Assembly (NCBI RefSeq): GCF_021730395.1
Contig: NC_069371.1
Location: 69,346,001 to 69,410,000, forward strand
DNA length: 64,000 bases
Direction of reading: 5' to 3'
Source: Mercenaria mercenaria
Lineage: Eukaryota > Mollusca > Bivalvia > Venerida > Veneridae
Shown: positions 11,273 through 24,880 of the stretch, one piece after another
Position numbering within the stretch: position 1 is the stretch's first letter
Layout: every line of letters begins with the position of its first letter
The notes under the pieces: model-generated
What the model was told of the DNA's origin: nothing
The model's database searches: none
Seen by the model: the letters and a program-made list of their open reading frames with translations, nothing else
Position numbers and translations under genes: made by a program

Positions 11273-11985
11273 TTTGAGAACTGAAAAGAAATCAAAATAT
11301 CCTATAACTTGACAATATTTGTATGTTCATGAGTGCAGTTGCAAAAAAAAAAAATGAATGAACCACGATTTTATAAATACATTCAGTTATGTATATATAT
11401 ATTAAAGATATCCAATAGCCACCGTTCGCTAAATATCTTTATCTTTAAGTATTTACTTATTAAGTGTAGAAAATCCTCATCAGATATATTTAACTTTACT
11501 AGATTTGTAAATCAATTATGTGTCTTAAGTCACATTCATAATAATATGTCATGCAATAACATTCGATTTTTAAAAGTTTTAGCAGCTACATATGTATACA
11601 CATTTATATTGTGTTTATCTATACATGTATACAGTGTGTACTATTTTAAACCTAATGCATAGTACTGCTTATACACATAAACCTGTTAGTTTATATTTTC
11701 ATAAACTATATGTAGTAACTATTCATGTTTTAGAAACGAGATTTAGGTCTAATATACATTAAAGAATGCTAAGTAGATTGAAAACAAATTTTGTACAAAA
11801 TCTCTTTTAACTGTCTGAATTACTTCCCTTGTGCCTTTATTACCAGATCAGTGATCATAATAGTATCAATAACAATGTATCTTACCGTTTATTAAAACTT
11901 GTATTTTGACCACATTTGGACATTAATGATATAGATAACATAATATATATATATTCATCTAAAACAATGCATGCTGATTACTTAC

Positions 11986-12065
11986 CAATCGTGTTAAAAA
12001 TATTCTGTACACTTTTGTAGTAATGTACTTCCGGATTGTAATCTTACACTCTGACCGCGCTGGTT
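11986..12065 (-). other. Candidate 5' UTR exon of the DUSP/BTB gene
   Basis: On the minus strand an exon ending GATTG is followed by the donor GTAAGTAATC (11985 downward), and the acceptor TTTCTTTTCAG ends at 11281, giving a 705-bp intron directly before the start codon. The 5' boundary is a guess. Confidence 0.4.
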
Positions 12066-13630
12066 GTAGTGTTCACATGACTGCAAACGTAATCATCTAG
12101 CATACTTAAGTAAACATGTAAATGCACTTGTGTAAACGGTGGGTGTTTTTTTTTTTTCGTGCAGTTAATCGCTTTTTACAACGTTAGGGAAATTCAAGAA
12201 AAACAAAATAGAACACAACTTTGTATATCTAAAAGTTAAAACACTGAAATAGAATATGTGGCAATATACACATGTAAGGGATTTAGGCCTTGAATTTAGG
12301 GACCTCCAGTTGCAAGAGCTAGTTGGAATATCTTTATCATGATTTTGATTATCTCCCGGTAGAACTTGTCTCGAAAAAATTGCATCAGGATCAGAAATAT
12401 AAGCCCCATTAACCTTAACCATACTAAATTCCTAAAATGGACTGGCCCGGCATTCAATTTTGGCAGTACCGTATATTTTTCGAAGGGGTGCTCAATGAAA
12501 AATTACTGACTGAATAGCAAATAATGTACAGCATGATGTGCAGGCTGATCTTGCAGTGAACAGGCCAAAGGTTAATAACTTGTATGTACATACGGTACAC
12601 GTCCTCCACGGACATGTTGATCGTCGACATCTCTGGTATTGCTTTTGTACTGAGTTGTTTTATGCTTAGAGATGGGACATCTTAAAGCATTTATATTGTT
12701 CGCAAGATAGTACTTGCAATACTTATTGGCGAATTCAGTTTATTCCAAATGGATTTTGTTTTGCAATGAAAACTGGAAATAAATCCGTTTTGTTTATAGA
12801 TTCAAAGTGTAAATTGAATAGCCACTGAATAAACAAAATTCCTGTAGTGTGTTTAAATGTGCAACAGAAATGCATATATTGCTTGTTAAATATACGATAT
12901 TTTACCAGTTGATTACTGTTTTTTTTTTTATATATAAGATATGCAATTTTGTGCATGTCATTTATTGACTAATGAACACAAAATTCACATTAACTTTTTT
13001 ATGAAATGATAATTTAAGTATTATTTCTTTTCAAGTAATGTCTGTTTAACATGCGTTTTGTAACTGTTTTACAACCTCTCAAATTATAATTTAAAAGCAG
13101 TTGTTATAGGAGAGATCGTGTTTGTACACAAATCTGTTGTATTTTCTATTTTTAGAACTGATAAGACAAAGACGCCGAGCGTCCAAGTTTTTTGTAAACA
13201 GTGATGTTTTTTCTAACGGCTTAAACTTTCTTAAAACACAAATGATATCAATAATTTTTGGATCAATGCTAAGGATATAAAACAAGCAATTTATTGATTA
13301 GTTTTAATTATTATTTTGAAATAAAATGGATTAATTATGAACGCTTAACTTACAGTTTTTTTTCTAAAACTTTGGAGCATCGTAACGCCGCTATTAAAAT
13401 CATATGTCATTTAAAATGGTTTTTCATTTTAAAAAGATATTTAAATAAGAAAATATGAAAATCGTAAGCATTTCAAAACTTTTTGGACTTTTAAGATCCA
13501 TAAATTAGCGAAAAAGTTATTAAAAATTAAAAATTGCGATCCCATACACAGACGATGTAAAAACATTTGTTTAGCCCACCACCAGATAAGCAGGTGTTAG
13601 TGCGTGACGTCACGGCGATCTTTCCTATAT
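12066..13630. other. Intergenic, no gene seen
   Basis: Probable promoter side of the DUSP/BTB gene, then AT-rich sequence. Minus-strand open frames at 12165-12422, 12735-12956 and 13091-13285 show no family motif or splice context. Confidence 0.4.
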
Positions 13631-13937
13631 ATCTATTACTATATCAATTTCCATTCTTAATTGTTAAATTAGACTCTCAGATCATAATCTATTACTATGT
13701 CAGATATCAATTTCCATTCTTAATTGTTAAATTAGACTCTCAGATCATAATCTATTACTATGTCAGATATCAATTTCCATTCTTAATTGTTAAATTAGAC
13801 TCTCAGATCATAATCTATTACTATATCAGATATCAATTTCCATTCTTAATTGTTAAATTAGACTCTCAGATCATAATCTATTACTATATCAGATATCAAT
13901 TTCCATTCTTAATTGTTAAATTAGACTCCAAAATCAC
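13631..13937. repeat. 63-bp minisatellite, about 4.9 copies
   Basis: The unit runs ATATCAATTTCCATTC ... AGACTCTCAGATCATAATC ... CTATTACTATNTCAG and starts at 13641, 13704, 13767, 13830 and 13893, nearly identical throughout (mainly TATGTC/TATATC exchanges). The period is a multiple of three, so one plus-strand frame stays open across the array as a 21-residue repeat (QFPFLIVKLDSQIIIYYYVR and variants). Codon content and context give no independent evidence of a gene. Confidence 0.92.
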
Positions 13938-14499
13938 AATGAAGGGATAACGCATGTTACTTGCGTCTGATGACATCTTGCAGAATCCCGAGGAATAGCC
14001 TTTGATCCCGTTATGGCGAGGGAACAAACATGCCACAACACGGATGAACATAATTATGTTAATGATGTACTAGTATAAAACCTGTAAAAGGCGAAAAACA
14101 ATAAGCTTCATTAAAGTTTCACCAAATGTGCGGGACTGACGTTGACATCAGTTTCTTTTAATTTTTCATGATTTTTTACTTGAATTATGCGTTCTAATGC
14201 CAGTACTGGTTACATCGTCCACTGAACGAGATGTACGATGGTATTACCAGCACGTGGGTGCGGTCGAGAATGTCTTTGTTTACATACATTTGCTTTCCTG
14301 TTAAAATACCCCAGAACGTGATAACTACAACATTCAATGCTAGCATACCTTCTTTTTTTAAGATATATGATAACTGCAAAGTATAAATAACGTGTAACAT
14401 TTGTATTTTTAATCAATATTCTTTGTACCATAGTAAAAGGCTAATATTAATATGACAGTCCAGTTTTCGTTTATGTCTTGTTGAGGGAAAATTGCAATG

Positions 14500-17400
14500 A
14501 ACTCCTGCAAAATTATTACTGTCTTGTGGAGTCCTTCAAGATTGTTGACGGTTATTGTCTTGAGAGAAATTTGCTGAGAGAAATGGGGTGTACTTCTGCA
14601 AGATTGTTGTTCATTGCTGCTATTTGGTGAGAGAAGTGAGGTGTACTTCTGCAAGATTGTTGTTCATTGCTGCCATTTGGTGAGAGAAGTGAGGTGTACT
14701 TCTGCATTATTGTTGTTCATTGCTGTTATTTGGTGAGAGAAGTGAGGTGTACTTCTGCAAGATTGTTGTTCATTGCTGTTATTTGGTGAGAGAAGTGAGG
14801 TGTACTTCTGCAATATTGTTGTTCATTGCTGTTATTTGGTGAGAGAAGTGAGGTGTTCTTCTGCAAGATTGTTGTTTATTGCTGCTATTTGGTGAGAGAA
14901 GTGAGGTGTTCTTCTGCAAGATTGTTGTTCATTGCTGCCATTTGGTGAGAGAAGTGAGGTGTTCTTCTGCAAGATTGTTGTTCATTGCTGCCATTTGGTG
15001 AGAGAAGTGAGGTGTACTTCTGCAAGATTGTTGTTTATTGCTGCTATTTGGTGAGAGAAGTGAGGTGTTCTTCTGCAAGATTGTTGTTTATTGCTGCCAT
15101 TTGGTGAGAGAAGTGAAGTGCTCTTCTGCCATTTGGTGAGAGAAATGAGGTGTTCTTCTGCAAGATTGTTGTTCATTGCTGCCATTTGGTGAGAGAAGTG
15201 AGGTGTGCTTCTGCAAGATTGTTGTTCATTGCTGCTATTTGGTGAGAGAAGTGAGGTGTGCTTCTGCAAGATTGTTGTTTATTGCTGCTATTTGGTGAGA
15301 GAAGTGAGGTGTACTTCTGCAATATTGTTGTTCATTGCTGTTATTTGGTGAGAGAAGTGAGGTGTACTTCTGCAAGATTGTTGTTCATTGCTGTTATTTG
15401 GTGAGAGAAGTGAGGTGTACTTCTGCAAGATTGTTGTTCATTGCTGTTATTTGGTGAGAGAAGTGAGGTGTACTTCTGCAAGATTGTTGTTCATTGCTGC
15501 TATTTGGTGAGAGAAGTGAGGTGTACTTCTGCAAGATTGTTGTTCATTGCTGCTATTTGGTGAGAGAGGTGAGCTGGTGAGAGAAGTGAGGTGTACTTCT
15601 GCAAGATTGTTGTTCATTGCTGCCATTTGGTGAGAGAGTGAGTGTGAGAGAAGTGGGTGTACTTCTGCAAGATTGTTGTTCATTGCTGCATTTGGTGAGA
15701 GAAGTGAGGTGTTTTCTGCAAGATTGTTGTTCATTGCTGCAATTTGGTGAGAGAAGTGAGTGTTACTTCTGCAAGATTGTTGTTCATTGCTGTTATTTGG
15801 TGAGAGAAGTGAGGTGTACTTCTGCAAGATTGTTGTTCATTGCTGTTATTTGGTGAGAGAAGTGAGGTGTACTTCTGCAAGATTGTTGTTCATTGCTGCT
15901 ATTTGGTGAGAGAAGTGAGGTGTACTTCTGCAAGATTGTTGTTCATTGCTGCCATTTAGTGAGAGAAGTGAGGTGTTCTTCTGCAAGATTGTTGTTCATG
16001 GCTGCCATTTGGTGAGAGAAGTGAGGTGTTCTTCTGCAAGATTGTTGTTCATGGCTGCCATTTGGTGAGAGAAGTGAGGTGTTCTTCTGCAAGATTGTTG
16101 TTCATTGCTGCCATTTGGTGAGAGAAGTGAGGTGTGCTTCTGCAAGATTGTTGTTCATTGCTGCTATTTGGTGAGAGAAGGGAGGTGTTCTTCTGCAAGA
16201 TTGTTGTTCATTGCTGCTATTTGGTGAGAGAAGTGAGGTGTTCTTCTGCAAGATTGTTGTTCATTGCTGCTATTTGGTGAGAGAAGTGAGGTGTTCTTCT
16301 GCAAGATTGTTGTTCATTGCTGCTATTTGTGAGAGAAGTGAGGTGTTCTTCTGCAAGATGTTGTTCATTGCGATTGTGAGAGAGTGAGGTGTTTCGAGAT
16401 GTTGTTCATGCGCATTTGTGAGAGAGTGAGGTGTTCTTCTGCAAGATTGTTGTTCATTGCTGCCATTTCGTGAGAGAAGTGAGGTGTGCTTCTGCAAGAT
16501 TGTTGTTCATTGCTGCCATTTGGTGAGAGAGTGAGGTGTGCTTCTGCAAGATTGTTGTTCATTGCTGTTATTTGCTGAGAGAAGTGAGATGTACTTCTGC
16601 AAGATTGTTGTTCATTGCTGCCATTTGCTGAGAGAAGTGAGGTGTACTTCTGCAAGATTATTGTTCATTGCTGCCATTTGCTGAGAGAAATGGGGTGTAC
16701 TTCTGCAAGATTGTTGTTCATTGCTGCCATTTGGTGAGAGAGTGAGGTTTACTTCTGCAAAATTGTTGTTCATTGCTGCCATTTGGTGAGAGAAGTGAGG
16801 TGTACTTCTGCAAGATTGTTGTTCATTGCTGCCATTTGGTGAGAAAAGTGAGGTGTGCTTCTACAAAATTGTTGTTCATTGCTGCCATTTGGTGAGAGAA
16901 GTGAGGTGTGCTTCTACAAGATTGTTGTTCATTGCTGCCATTTGGTTAGAGAAGTGAGTTATGCTTCAGCAGGATTGTTGATCTTTGCTGCTATTTGGTG
17001 AGAGAAGTGAGGTGTGCGTCTACAAGATTGTTGTTCATTGCTGCCATTTGGTGAGAGAAGTCAGGTGTACTTCTGCAAGATTGTTGTTCATTGCTGCCAT
17101 TTGGTGAGAGAAGTGAGGTGTGCTTCTACAAGATTGTTGTTCATTGCTGCCATATGGTGAGAGAGTGAGGTGTACTCCTGCAAGATTGTTCTTCATTCCT
17201 GCCATCTGGTGAGAGAAATGAGGTGTGCTTCTACAAAATTGTTGTTCATTGCTGCCATTTGGTTAGAGAAGTGAGGTGTGCTTCAGCAAGAGTGTTGATC
17301 ATTGCTGCCATTTGGTGAGAGAGTGATGTGTGCTTCTGCAAGATTGTTGTTCATTGCTGCCATTTGGTGAGAGAAGTGAGGTGTGCTTCTACAAGATTGT

Positions 17401-17930
17401 TGTTCATTGCTGCCATTTGGTGAGAGAGTGAGGTGTACTCCTGCAAGATTGTTCTTCATTGCTGCCATCTGGTGAGAGAAATGAGGTGTGCTTCTACAAA
17501 ATTGTTGTTCATTGCTGCCATTTGGTTAGAGAAGTGAGGTGTGCTTCAGCAAGATTGTTGTTCATTGCTGCCATTTGGTGAGAGAGTGATGTGTGCTTCT
17601 GCAAGATTGTTGTTCACTGCTGCCATTTGATTAGAGAAGTGAGGTGTACTTCTGCAAGATTGTTGTTCATTGCTGCCATTTCGTGAGAGAAGTTAGGTTT
17701 ACACCTGTAGATTTTTGATCATTATTGTCGTCAGAAGAGAAAAGTGCGATGTTCACCTGCAAGTTAGTGTTCATTATTGTCTTTTTAGGAGAAACGTGCG
17801 GTGTTCTGTAATTTATTGATCATTATTGTCGTTTAGGGAGAAACGTGAGGTATACTCCTGCGAAAGACTGTTAATTATTATTATCTTATGGAGCATACTC
17901 ACGCAAGATTGTTGATTATTAATACATTGA
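14500..17930. repeat. 53-bp minisatellite, about 60 copies (~3.2 kb)
   Basis: The unit is TGCAAGATTGTTGTTCATTG, CTGCYATTTG, GTGAGAGAAGTGAGGTGTAC and TTC. Period 53 bp is seen repeatedly (for example 14649, 14702, 14755). The core from about 14580 to 17700 is homogeneous; outer units at 14486-14580 and 17700-17930 are progressively diverged and shortened, which is the usual pattern when unequal exchange homogenises the centre. Variants cluster (CTGTTATTTG near 14.7-15.5 kb, GTGCTTCTACAA near 16.85-17.5 kb), which implies higher-order local duplication. Open frames here are by-products of the repeat. Confidence 0.95.
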
Positions 17931-18149
17931 AGCTTGTGAAGAGAGAAATGCGGGTCGATAGATTAACCATGCAAGATTGATAGAATATACTAACCGTGCA
18001 CATTATTTTAAAGAATCAGACTATTTGCAAAGAGCTAGGATTAGCTAGCCGGATATGTCTTTACCCAAATGACTTCTCTCTTCTCTGCTCCTGGGGATTT
18101 CTCTCGCTCTGTCCCTCTAGTCAGATCGCTGTGTGTGTCTGTATTGGTA

Positions 18150-18240
18150 GTAGATGAATTTGGCGCCCTGAGTGGTTGTCTTTGTATATAAAGCGTCTTT
18201 GGAAATGGGCGCTTTATAAATCTGGTATAATATATATGTA
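18150..18240. mobile_element. Possible LINE 3' tail fragment
   Basis: The sequence TATATAAAGCGTCTTTGG followed by GGGCGCTTTATAAATCTGG resembles the conserved 3' tail motif (GCGCTATATAAAT) of non-LTR elements in marine invertebrates. Only the tail is visible. Confidence 0.3.
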
Positions 18241-21200
18241 TAAAGGATGTTGATCTGAAATCAAAGAGTGCCAACCTGCAAATTCCGAGATATAGAACAA
18301 ACATTGTAAAGGAAAAGTACGCAGTTTACTTTTCAGACATGACTTTTTATGTCGGAAGTAAGAAAAACAATGACTTGCTTTTATTTCGTTATTACGAAAG
18401 AATTAATTTTGTCGAAAGTTTATGAAAATTTGTTGTTAGGTTTAATAAATGCACAAGTTTTAAGGTGAAAGTATTAAGAATATAATCATGACATTTAGTA
18501 AATAATTAACTCAGTTAAGGAGAAATATATCAGAATTAATAATAATAATTAAAATCAGGCTTACAACTGACGAGTAAGCTTAGTATTTATAGAGCATTTT
18601 AAAATGAATTTGGTACTTTAAACGAACCGTCATATTTTTTGTCACATTAAATAGAAAAAGTCCCTTTAAAAAGTTTAAGGAATTTAAATAACTTAAACAC
18701 CACTCAATTCTCTATCAGATGATCAAATTATGAAAATAACATGTCGATATTAAATTATGGTAATTAGGTAGTTTGGGCATATATTGGTGGTAGTGTACAT
18801 TCGATTGCGCTATACTTTCCTATATCATTATATTGCTCTGTGGCGCACTGGTTATTTAAAATCGATCTCGAAGAGAAATCCGATTTTGAAGTTATCTATA
18901 ACAATGTGGATTTAAATTCGGATATAGATTGAATGAATATTTGTACGAGGATTTGTTTTTGACATTTTTCTTGGATATTACTGATACTGTAAGTTTTATA
19001 TCATTATCACTGAAAAATAACGAATACGGCATCATTATTTTTAAAAAAGACATAGCTTAAAAGATTTCGATAAACTTATTAGAAAACTTATTAAGTATTC
19101 ATCAATATTGTAAGTATTCATAATAATTATCAGTTGTTTTTACCGTTTCTGAGCTATTTTATATGTATGTATGTGTGTTTGTATGTATGTATGTATGTAT
19201 GTATGTATGTATGTGTTTGTGTGTGTGTGGGTGGGGGGGAGGGGGGTGGAGGGTAGATAGGTAGGTAGGTTATGCTTACAGTTGCATGTTAAACAAGCAC
19301 ATTCATATGATCAGTAATTGACATGCCATGCTGTTGTCTGTTCTGTTAAACACTCAAACTTTTCACAAAAAAAAAATTTTACTTGATTAAATAGTACAAA
19401 TGTAAACTGGTGTAGAATGTATCAATAAAAAGTTAAAAGCTTCCCTTTTTACTGTTTATCAAGATTTATAGACGTGTAAATATAAAACTTCAAGAGGCAT
19501 TTATGACCAAGTACTTCACAAGTTATTTGTATTTTCAAACAACACCCAAAATCAATTTAACACCGGATGATTGTCCATTTCACTCACCATTTCCCAAATG
19601 TATTTGATGTGTTCGAATGATCGTCATTTTATTTGAAAGATTATACTATGGCTTAAATATTTTAAGTAATTCATTCCAATGCTCATCCTATTTTAAAGAA
19701 AAAACTGAAGTTCTTACGGAAAATTTAGTTATAAAGTGCAGCTATAAAAATTTAATGTCGATAGTTTCTATGTATTTGAAACCATACAGCTTTTTGTATC
19801 TGTTTACTGAAAGATTTTTAATATCAGAGCCTTATATTCCATTCAAAATACACTTACATTCCTTAGGGACCCGACGATTTGAAAAAAACAACAACAACAG
19901 TAAATGAAGAATAAAAAATGAAAATTTTTAGCTCATGTACACCCTCAAATTACGAAAAGTGCCTATTGCTACGAGACTCGCGGTCATGTTCCATGACATA
20001 ATGGAGAACAACAGAACACCGCTAACACGATTTGTTTATTAAAATGTCTTCAGTTGACTTAACTCCATATGTAATATTAACACGAGTGGCATAGCCACGA
20101 GTGAAAATTCACGAGTGAGAGATAGTTGATCTGGCATGTTGATATATGATCATTCTTTTTCTTTGATGTTTTTTTAAATGGTTTAAACTAAATTTTATAT
20201 ATCGGATTTTTTTTTACCCGGCAAAGAATATATTTGATATCTGTGACTTTGAAATTATCTCATATATGTCACACTAATATTTCAATAACTCACTGAAAAC
20301 ATGCAATATAAACGGATCTTGAACTAGCGGATCCCATTTTATAAAACAATATAGTTTAGGTATAATCTACATACATCGGGATAGGAGTTGGCTTTCACCT
20401 TGCAGGTTGCACAAAATAAAAGACCCCCATTTCATTTGACTTAACTTCTATTATTCCTGCTGTGTTTGCATCAGCTACTGCTCATCTGAGCTAACTCGGC
20501 AACCGTGAGAGAGGACAGATATGGCTCAAACTATAGATCGGACTGTATGATGTCATTACATTCTACTGTTAAATTTCACACAAATAAAGTCAAGCAATAA
20601 GTATGAAATACAAAGTTTATTGCTGAATAGTCGGAGTAATTACAAATAGTTCTATAGGTATATCGACAAACCGTGTAATGCGATTTAAAACTGAATTATA
20701 AATGTTTAATTTAAGATTTATAATTGTTATATATTGAATGTGTACGGGTTGTGTAATAATATTGCTAATTTTGATTAATTCCTACAAACACTAAAAGGTC
20801 AATGTTTAATAAACAGACTTAATATGATTATGCAAGGATACACATTGACTTTTAAACATTGGAGAGATGTGAAATAATCTATAGTAAATATTGAAATTCA
20901 AAATATTTGTACATTAACCATAAATTAGCACAACATGATATAAATTTAAAGATAACTGACAGAAAAACATGCATTGGACTGGTAAAAATTGCGATGTTAT
21001 TTTAAAAGACTGATATTATCAATTCACTTAAATTTATATATAGCAACAATCTATGTTTATTTGCATAAATAATGACACAACCATCGTTCTGTGTGTAAGC
21101 AGACAAGGCCAGAGAAAGTTAAAGTTTCTATAAAACAAGACAAGGAATGAAAACTTCATACAATGAGTGTCAAAGAAGATAACCTTTTCATGAGATAAAA

Positions 21201-21284
21201 GTAATATAAAGAAAGATCAACAATAAAGTACATGTTACCTTTTGCTTATGAAATATTAAGTAAGATACTTGATCAAAATCCACA
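18241..21284. other. Intergenic, no gene seen; simple repeats
   Basis: AT-rich. It includes the microsatellite at 19160-19270 and a short CACGAGTGGC/GCCACGAGTG palindromic cluster near 20082-20115. No exon or RNA gene was supported. Confidence 0.45.
19160..19272. repeat. (ATGT)n / G-rich / (GTAG)n compound microsatellite
   Basis: (GTAT)n merges into (GT)n, then GTGGGTGGGGGGGAGGGGGG and TGGAGGG, then (TAGG)n. The G-rich centre has at least four G runs and fits a G-quadruplex motif on the plus strand. Confidence 0.9.
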
Positions 21285-21286
21285 TA

Positions 21287-21523
21287 TGAGCCGCGCCATG
21301 AGAAAACCAACATAGTGGGTTTGCGACCAGCATGGGTCCAGACCAGCCTGCGCATCCGCGCAGTCTGGTCAGGATCCATGCTGTTCGCTAACAGTTTCTC
21401 CAATTCCAGTAGGCTTTAAAAGCGAACAGCATGGATCCTGACCAGACTGCGCGGATGCGCAGGCTGGTCTGGATTCATGCTGGTCGCAAACCCACTATGT
21501 TGGTTATCTCATGGCACGGCTCA
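21287..21523. mobile_element. Hairpin MITE, GAGCCGCGCC family, copy 1 (full length, TA duplication)
   Basis: This 237-bp element is a near-perfect inverted repeat: TGAGCCGCGCCATGAGAAAA ... and ... CATGGCACGGCTCA. The inner arms share CCAACATAGTGGGTTTGCGA and GCGAACAGCATGGATCCTGA. It is flanked by TA at 21285-21286 and 21524-21525, as in Tc1/mariner-type MITEs. Two further copies lie at 40367 and 54628. Confidence 0.9.
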
Positions 21524-21525
21524 TA

Positions 21526-24088
21526 TAGTCGACCAACGCAATATTATTAGCTCATTTACAAAATTTACGTAACATGTCAGATTAACCCAACTCTCGCAAT
21601 ACAATAAAATATATAAGAACATAGAATGCAACAAAAACAAAATAATACCAAACTCGGTTCGACATGTAACTACTAGTATGCAGTGATTCTTTTAAATATC
21701 TTTAGTGACATGATAGAGGTGTATACGAAAATAACTGTCAAATAAACTTGCACATGCATTTGAAATTCAGGATAACCTAAGATGAAATGAAAAGAACTGA
21801 AACTATGTAGTGGGAGTCATGTCATGCCGTCACGTTTTGTCAGAAGGGCGTTTCATGCATTCGACTTTTTAAAGCAAACAATGACAGCGTTCATTTTTTG
21901 TCTCGGGAAATGAAGCGATATATTAGATTGGCGGGATGTTTACTAGGACCTAGAATGATCTTTTTTTGAACAAATAATTGATAAAAAAGGCATGTTCTTT
22001 TGCTTTTTATTTAATGAAGGTTTATGAAAGCTTAGACGGTTTATCGACTAAAAGATAATTGGTATGTAATATTTTCCTGGTTACAGTTGGTAAGTCAATC
22101 ATGGACGAAATATTAAATTGCATATTCAATAATAACTCTTACGTCACGTGTGCATATAAATTCATCTGTATTACAAAGCACATGATAGTATCAGTGTGTG
22201 GGATTCTAATTTGTTCAATTCAAATACTTAAATCAATCGATTTAACCGTTTTGAAAGGGTGTCATTTCCATTTTAAATAATGTTTGTTCAACTTAAAGGC
22301 AGTTTCAAACAGATTTTTTTCCTTTTACATATGAAGCACACTAAGTCTTATAAATATTTGCGGTGCATGGTAAATAACAGCAATAATTGAAGCGCGTTCT
22401 TGATTAGATCTTAGTATTATTTCATATTTGGACAATTTTTTACAGCCTCTTTCATAAAATTAAAATGTCATATTGCAGTCCATTGAAAACAGCAGTGTAG
22501 CGTCAGCTGGTGTTATCATATAAAGTACCTAAAATTTTACTGACGGATGTGACTTCAGACCTACATTCAGAAAGTAATAACTCGAAGGTGCAAGAAAATT
22601 CAAATACCATATTTTAAATTTTGCTAATCATAAATGTGAAGATGAATGAAAAACAGGACATATGTGTGGATGTTCTTATGAATAAAAAAAAACACCCATT
22701 CAATTCATTCAACCAACATTGAAAATGTAGTTTTTTAATTCTTTATTTGATAAGCTGTTGAAATAGAAATCAATAGACTTTTAAATTAGAGTTCCAGTCA
22801 ATAAACACACTTTTCCATGTTATATTATAAGACATCAATAGGTTGAGATCGATAGATATATTTCATAACCAGTTTCATTCACCAGTAGGTGGCTTAGTTA
22901 TTTAACAATATATTGACTAAAGTGATGCATAACAAATCAAACCTATACAAATCCACAGGAACGCATGATGGGATTTTCTGTATGGAATCAATACAAACTC
23001 CATTGAAGTATTATTAAGGCATTTGGTACGTTCTTTATATCTTTTACTTATTTTATTTTGTAATGTATAAATATTTAAGTATCAGAGTTGAATTGACATG
23101 ACGGATTTATGACACTTCTTTCATGAAATATTTTCCCACTACAGAATAATTCAATTATATAAAATACAAAAAGCCATTACATGTTTTGTTATATCTTTTA
23201 AACAATTCATAACCACTACGATAAAAGCCATGTAAGTATATGGTCCCATCTCTTTCTCAGTTTCTGGAAACGATTTCCAAAACTTTTAATTATTTTAATA
23301 TATCTTTAAGGAACTGACCGTTACCTTATTATTGACTCGCAACAATTGATTGGTCGGTATAACATGACAACCACAAGTCACAATTTCATAGCATTTACAT
23401 ACAGCAAAAAAGAAATCATAACATTTGTATTTAGGGTACATTTATCATAAAATTTGCGTTTGTCAGTTAGTTAGGCTTGTATGACTTCATGAAAACTACC
23501 ATCGAATATAATATCACTTAAGTAGTGCAAAGTACAAGGCCATTGATCACTTCAATATCCTTTTATAAAGTAATGTGTTTTAACGTTATTATACAAATAG
23601 CAAGCGCAAAAAGGTCACAGGTGTAAATTCACAAAAGCAGTGACTTTAATCCGCCGTCGATTACTTTAAACAGCATATACAAACCAAATAAGATTTTTTT
23701 TAGTTTAGAACTTGATCAAAAAAGTTTATTCAACATTGTGTTAATAATCTTTGACCGTATAACAAATGCGATTAGGTATTACAGCTTATATGTCTTAATG
23801 CGCCACCGTTTTAAATACCTGTATTTTACACATGTATGAGAACAATATATATAATACTCGCATGCTTAAATGAGTAGTGTGACTGGGGTAAATTTCATTT
23901 ATTTACAAGTTATTTTTAAAAAAATGTAACGACATATATATATATAATAGCAATAAAAGATATGATTTTAAAACTAAACTTGATAACACGATTATGCACC
24001 ACAAGCATAAAAGTATTGCAAATGTTCTATCTGCAGAAACAGGTAGGCGTGCAATAATAATTTCACGATTGTCAGGTTTGCTTATTTA
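21526..24088. other. Intergenic, no gene seen
   Basis: AT-rich throughout. The small frame at 22059-22280 resembles no protein family. Nothing structured was recognised beyond A/T runs. Confidence 0.45.
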
Positions 24089-24262
24089 AGAAATAATTTA
24101 TAGCAAAAGAGTGTTTTAACACTATTTATTGCACGATGGGCGGTTATACGTCGGGCTTAATAATTTCACGAGGGCGCAGCCCGAGTGTAATTATTTGTAT
24201 GACGTATTACCGACCGAGTGTATAAATAGTGTTAAAACACGCTTTTGTTATAAATTATTTCG
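24089..24262. mobile_element. Foldback element, GAAATAAT family, copy A
   Basis: The arms GAAATAATTTATAGCAAAAG AGTGTTTTAACACTATTTA... and ...TAAATAGTGTTAAAACACGC TTTTGTTATAAATTATTTC are inverted, with a second inner palindrome on GGGC...GCCC. The right end continues into GATTCTAA. A related element at 52961-53128 has the same terminal motif. Confidence 0.75.
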
Positions 24263-24748
24263 ATTCTAATACGCCGTTAATCTAAAACAGTAGATAAAAC
24301 ATAGAAGCGCTCTTTTTTGGTCGCAACAAAAACTTTGACGTCATCGCACGTTAACGTGACGTCGTTCTAACGTAAGAGTGTTCTAACAGAGACAAGCATT
24401 TTAGAAATGTTTGTTTTGTTGTGTTTGTATCATAGCTCAGTGTTTTTTCTTAACAAATTTGGTGCAGGTAATTCGTATACACTGAGTACAGGGTGCGGTA
24501 ACTAAAAATGTGCAGATATTTAATACCCGCACGCTAGTTACCGCACTGTTGGACAGGAAAGTATGCCAGCGTGTCTTGAACAGTAGACAGCGAAGTGTAT
24601 TTTATTGATTTTCTGCTCTAGCATTGGTTTATTTTAACTGGGCTTTACACATTTGTAAAGCAAGGATTTTAAGTACTCACTGAACTGCTGTATATGGCAA
24701 TGTGGAACGCCTACAACTATCATATATGGATGGCTATGATACAAAACA

Positions 24749-24842
24749 GAAAAAAACATTAAAACTCTCGGGTAAACGATTTATACTCGGGGGCTACGCC
24801 CCCTCGTACAAATTGTTTACCCTCGAGTTTCAATGCTTTTTC
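24749..24842. mobile_element. Short foldback element
   Basis: Inverted arms AAAAACATTAAAACTCTCGG GTAAACGATTT and AAATTGTTTACCCTCGAGTT TCAATGCTTTTT surround a loop with an inner GGGGGC/GCCCCC palindrome. Confidence 0.65.
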
Positions 24843-24880
24843 TATTACTTAATGTCACACCGACACAATTATGTGTCATA

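Noticed and set aside
12165-12422. 85-codon minus-strand frame upstream of the DUSP/BTB gene
   Set aside because: No motif and no splice context; composition is like the surrounding noncoding DNA.
14409-17468. Several 60-126-codon minus-strand frames in the 53-bp array with repeated SNEQQSCRSTPHFS-type peptides
   Set aside because: The period is not a multiple of three and one of the three frames carries a TGA in each typical unit, so these frames are by-products of the minisatellite. No start, splice or codon evidence.
14500-17930. CRISPR-like array
   Set aside because: Units are contiguous with no unique spacers, and the genome is eukaryotic; it is a minisatellite.
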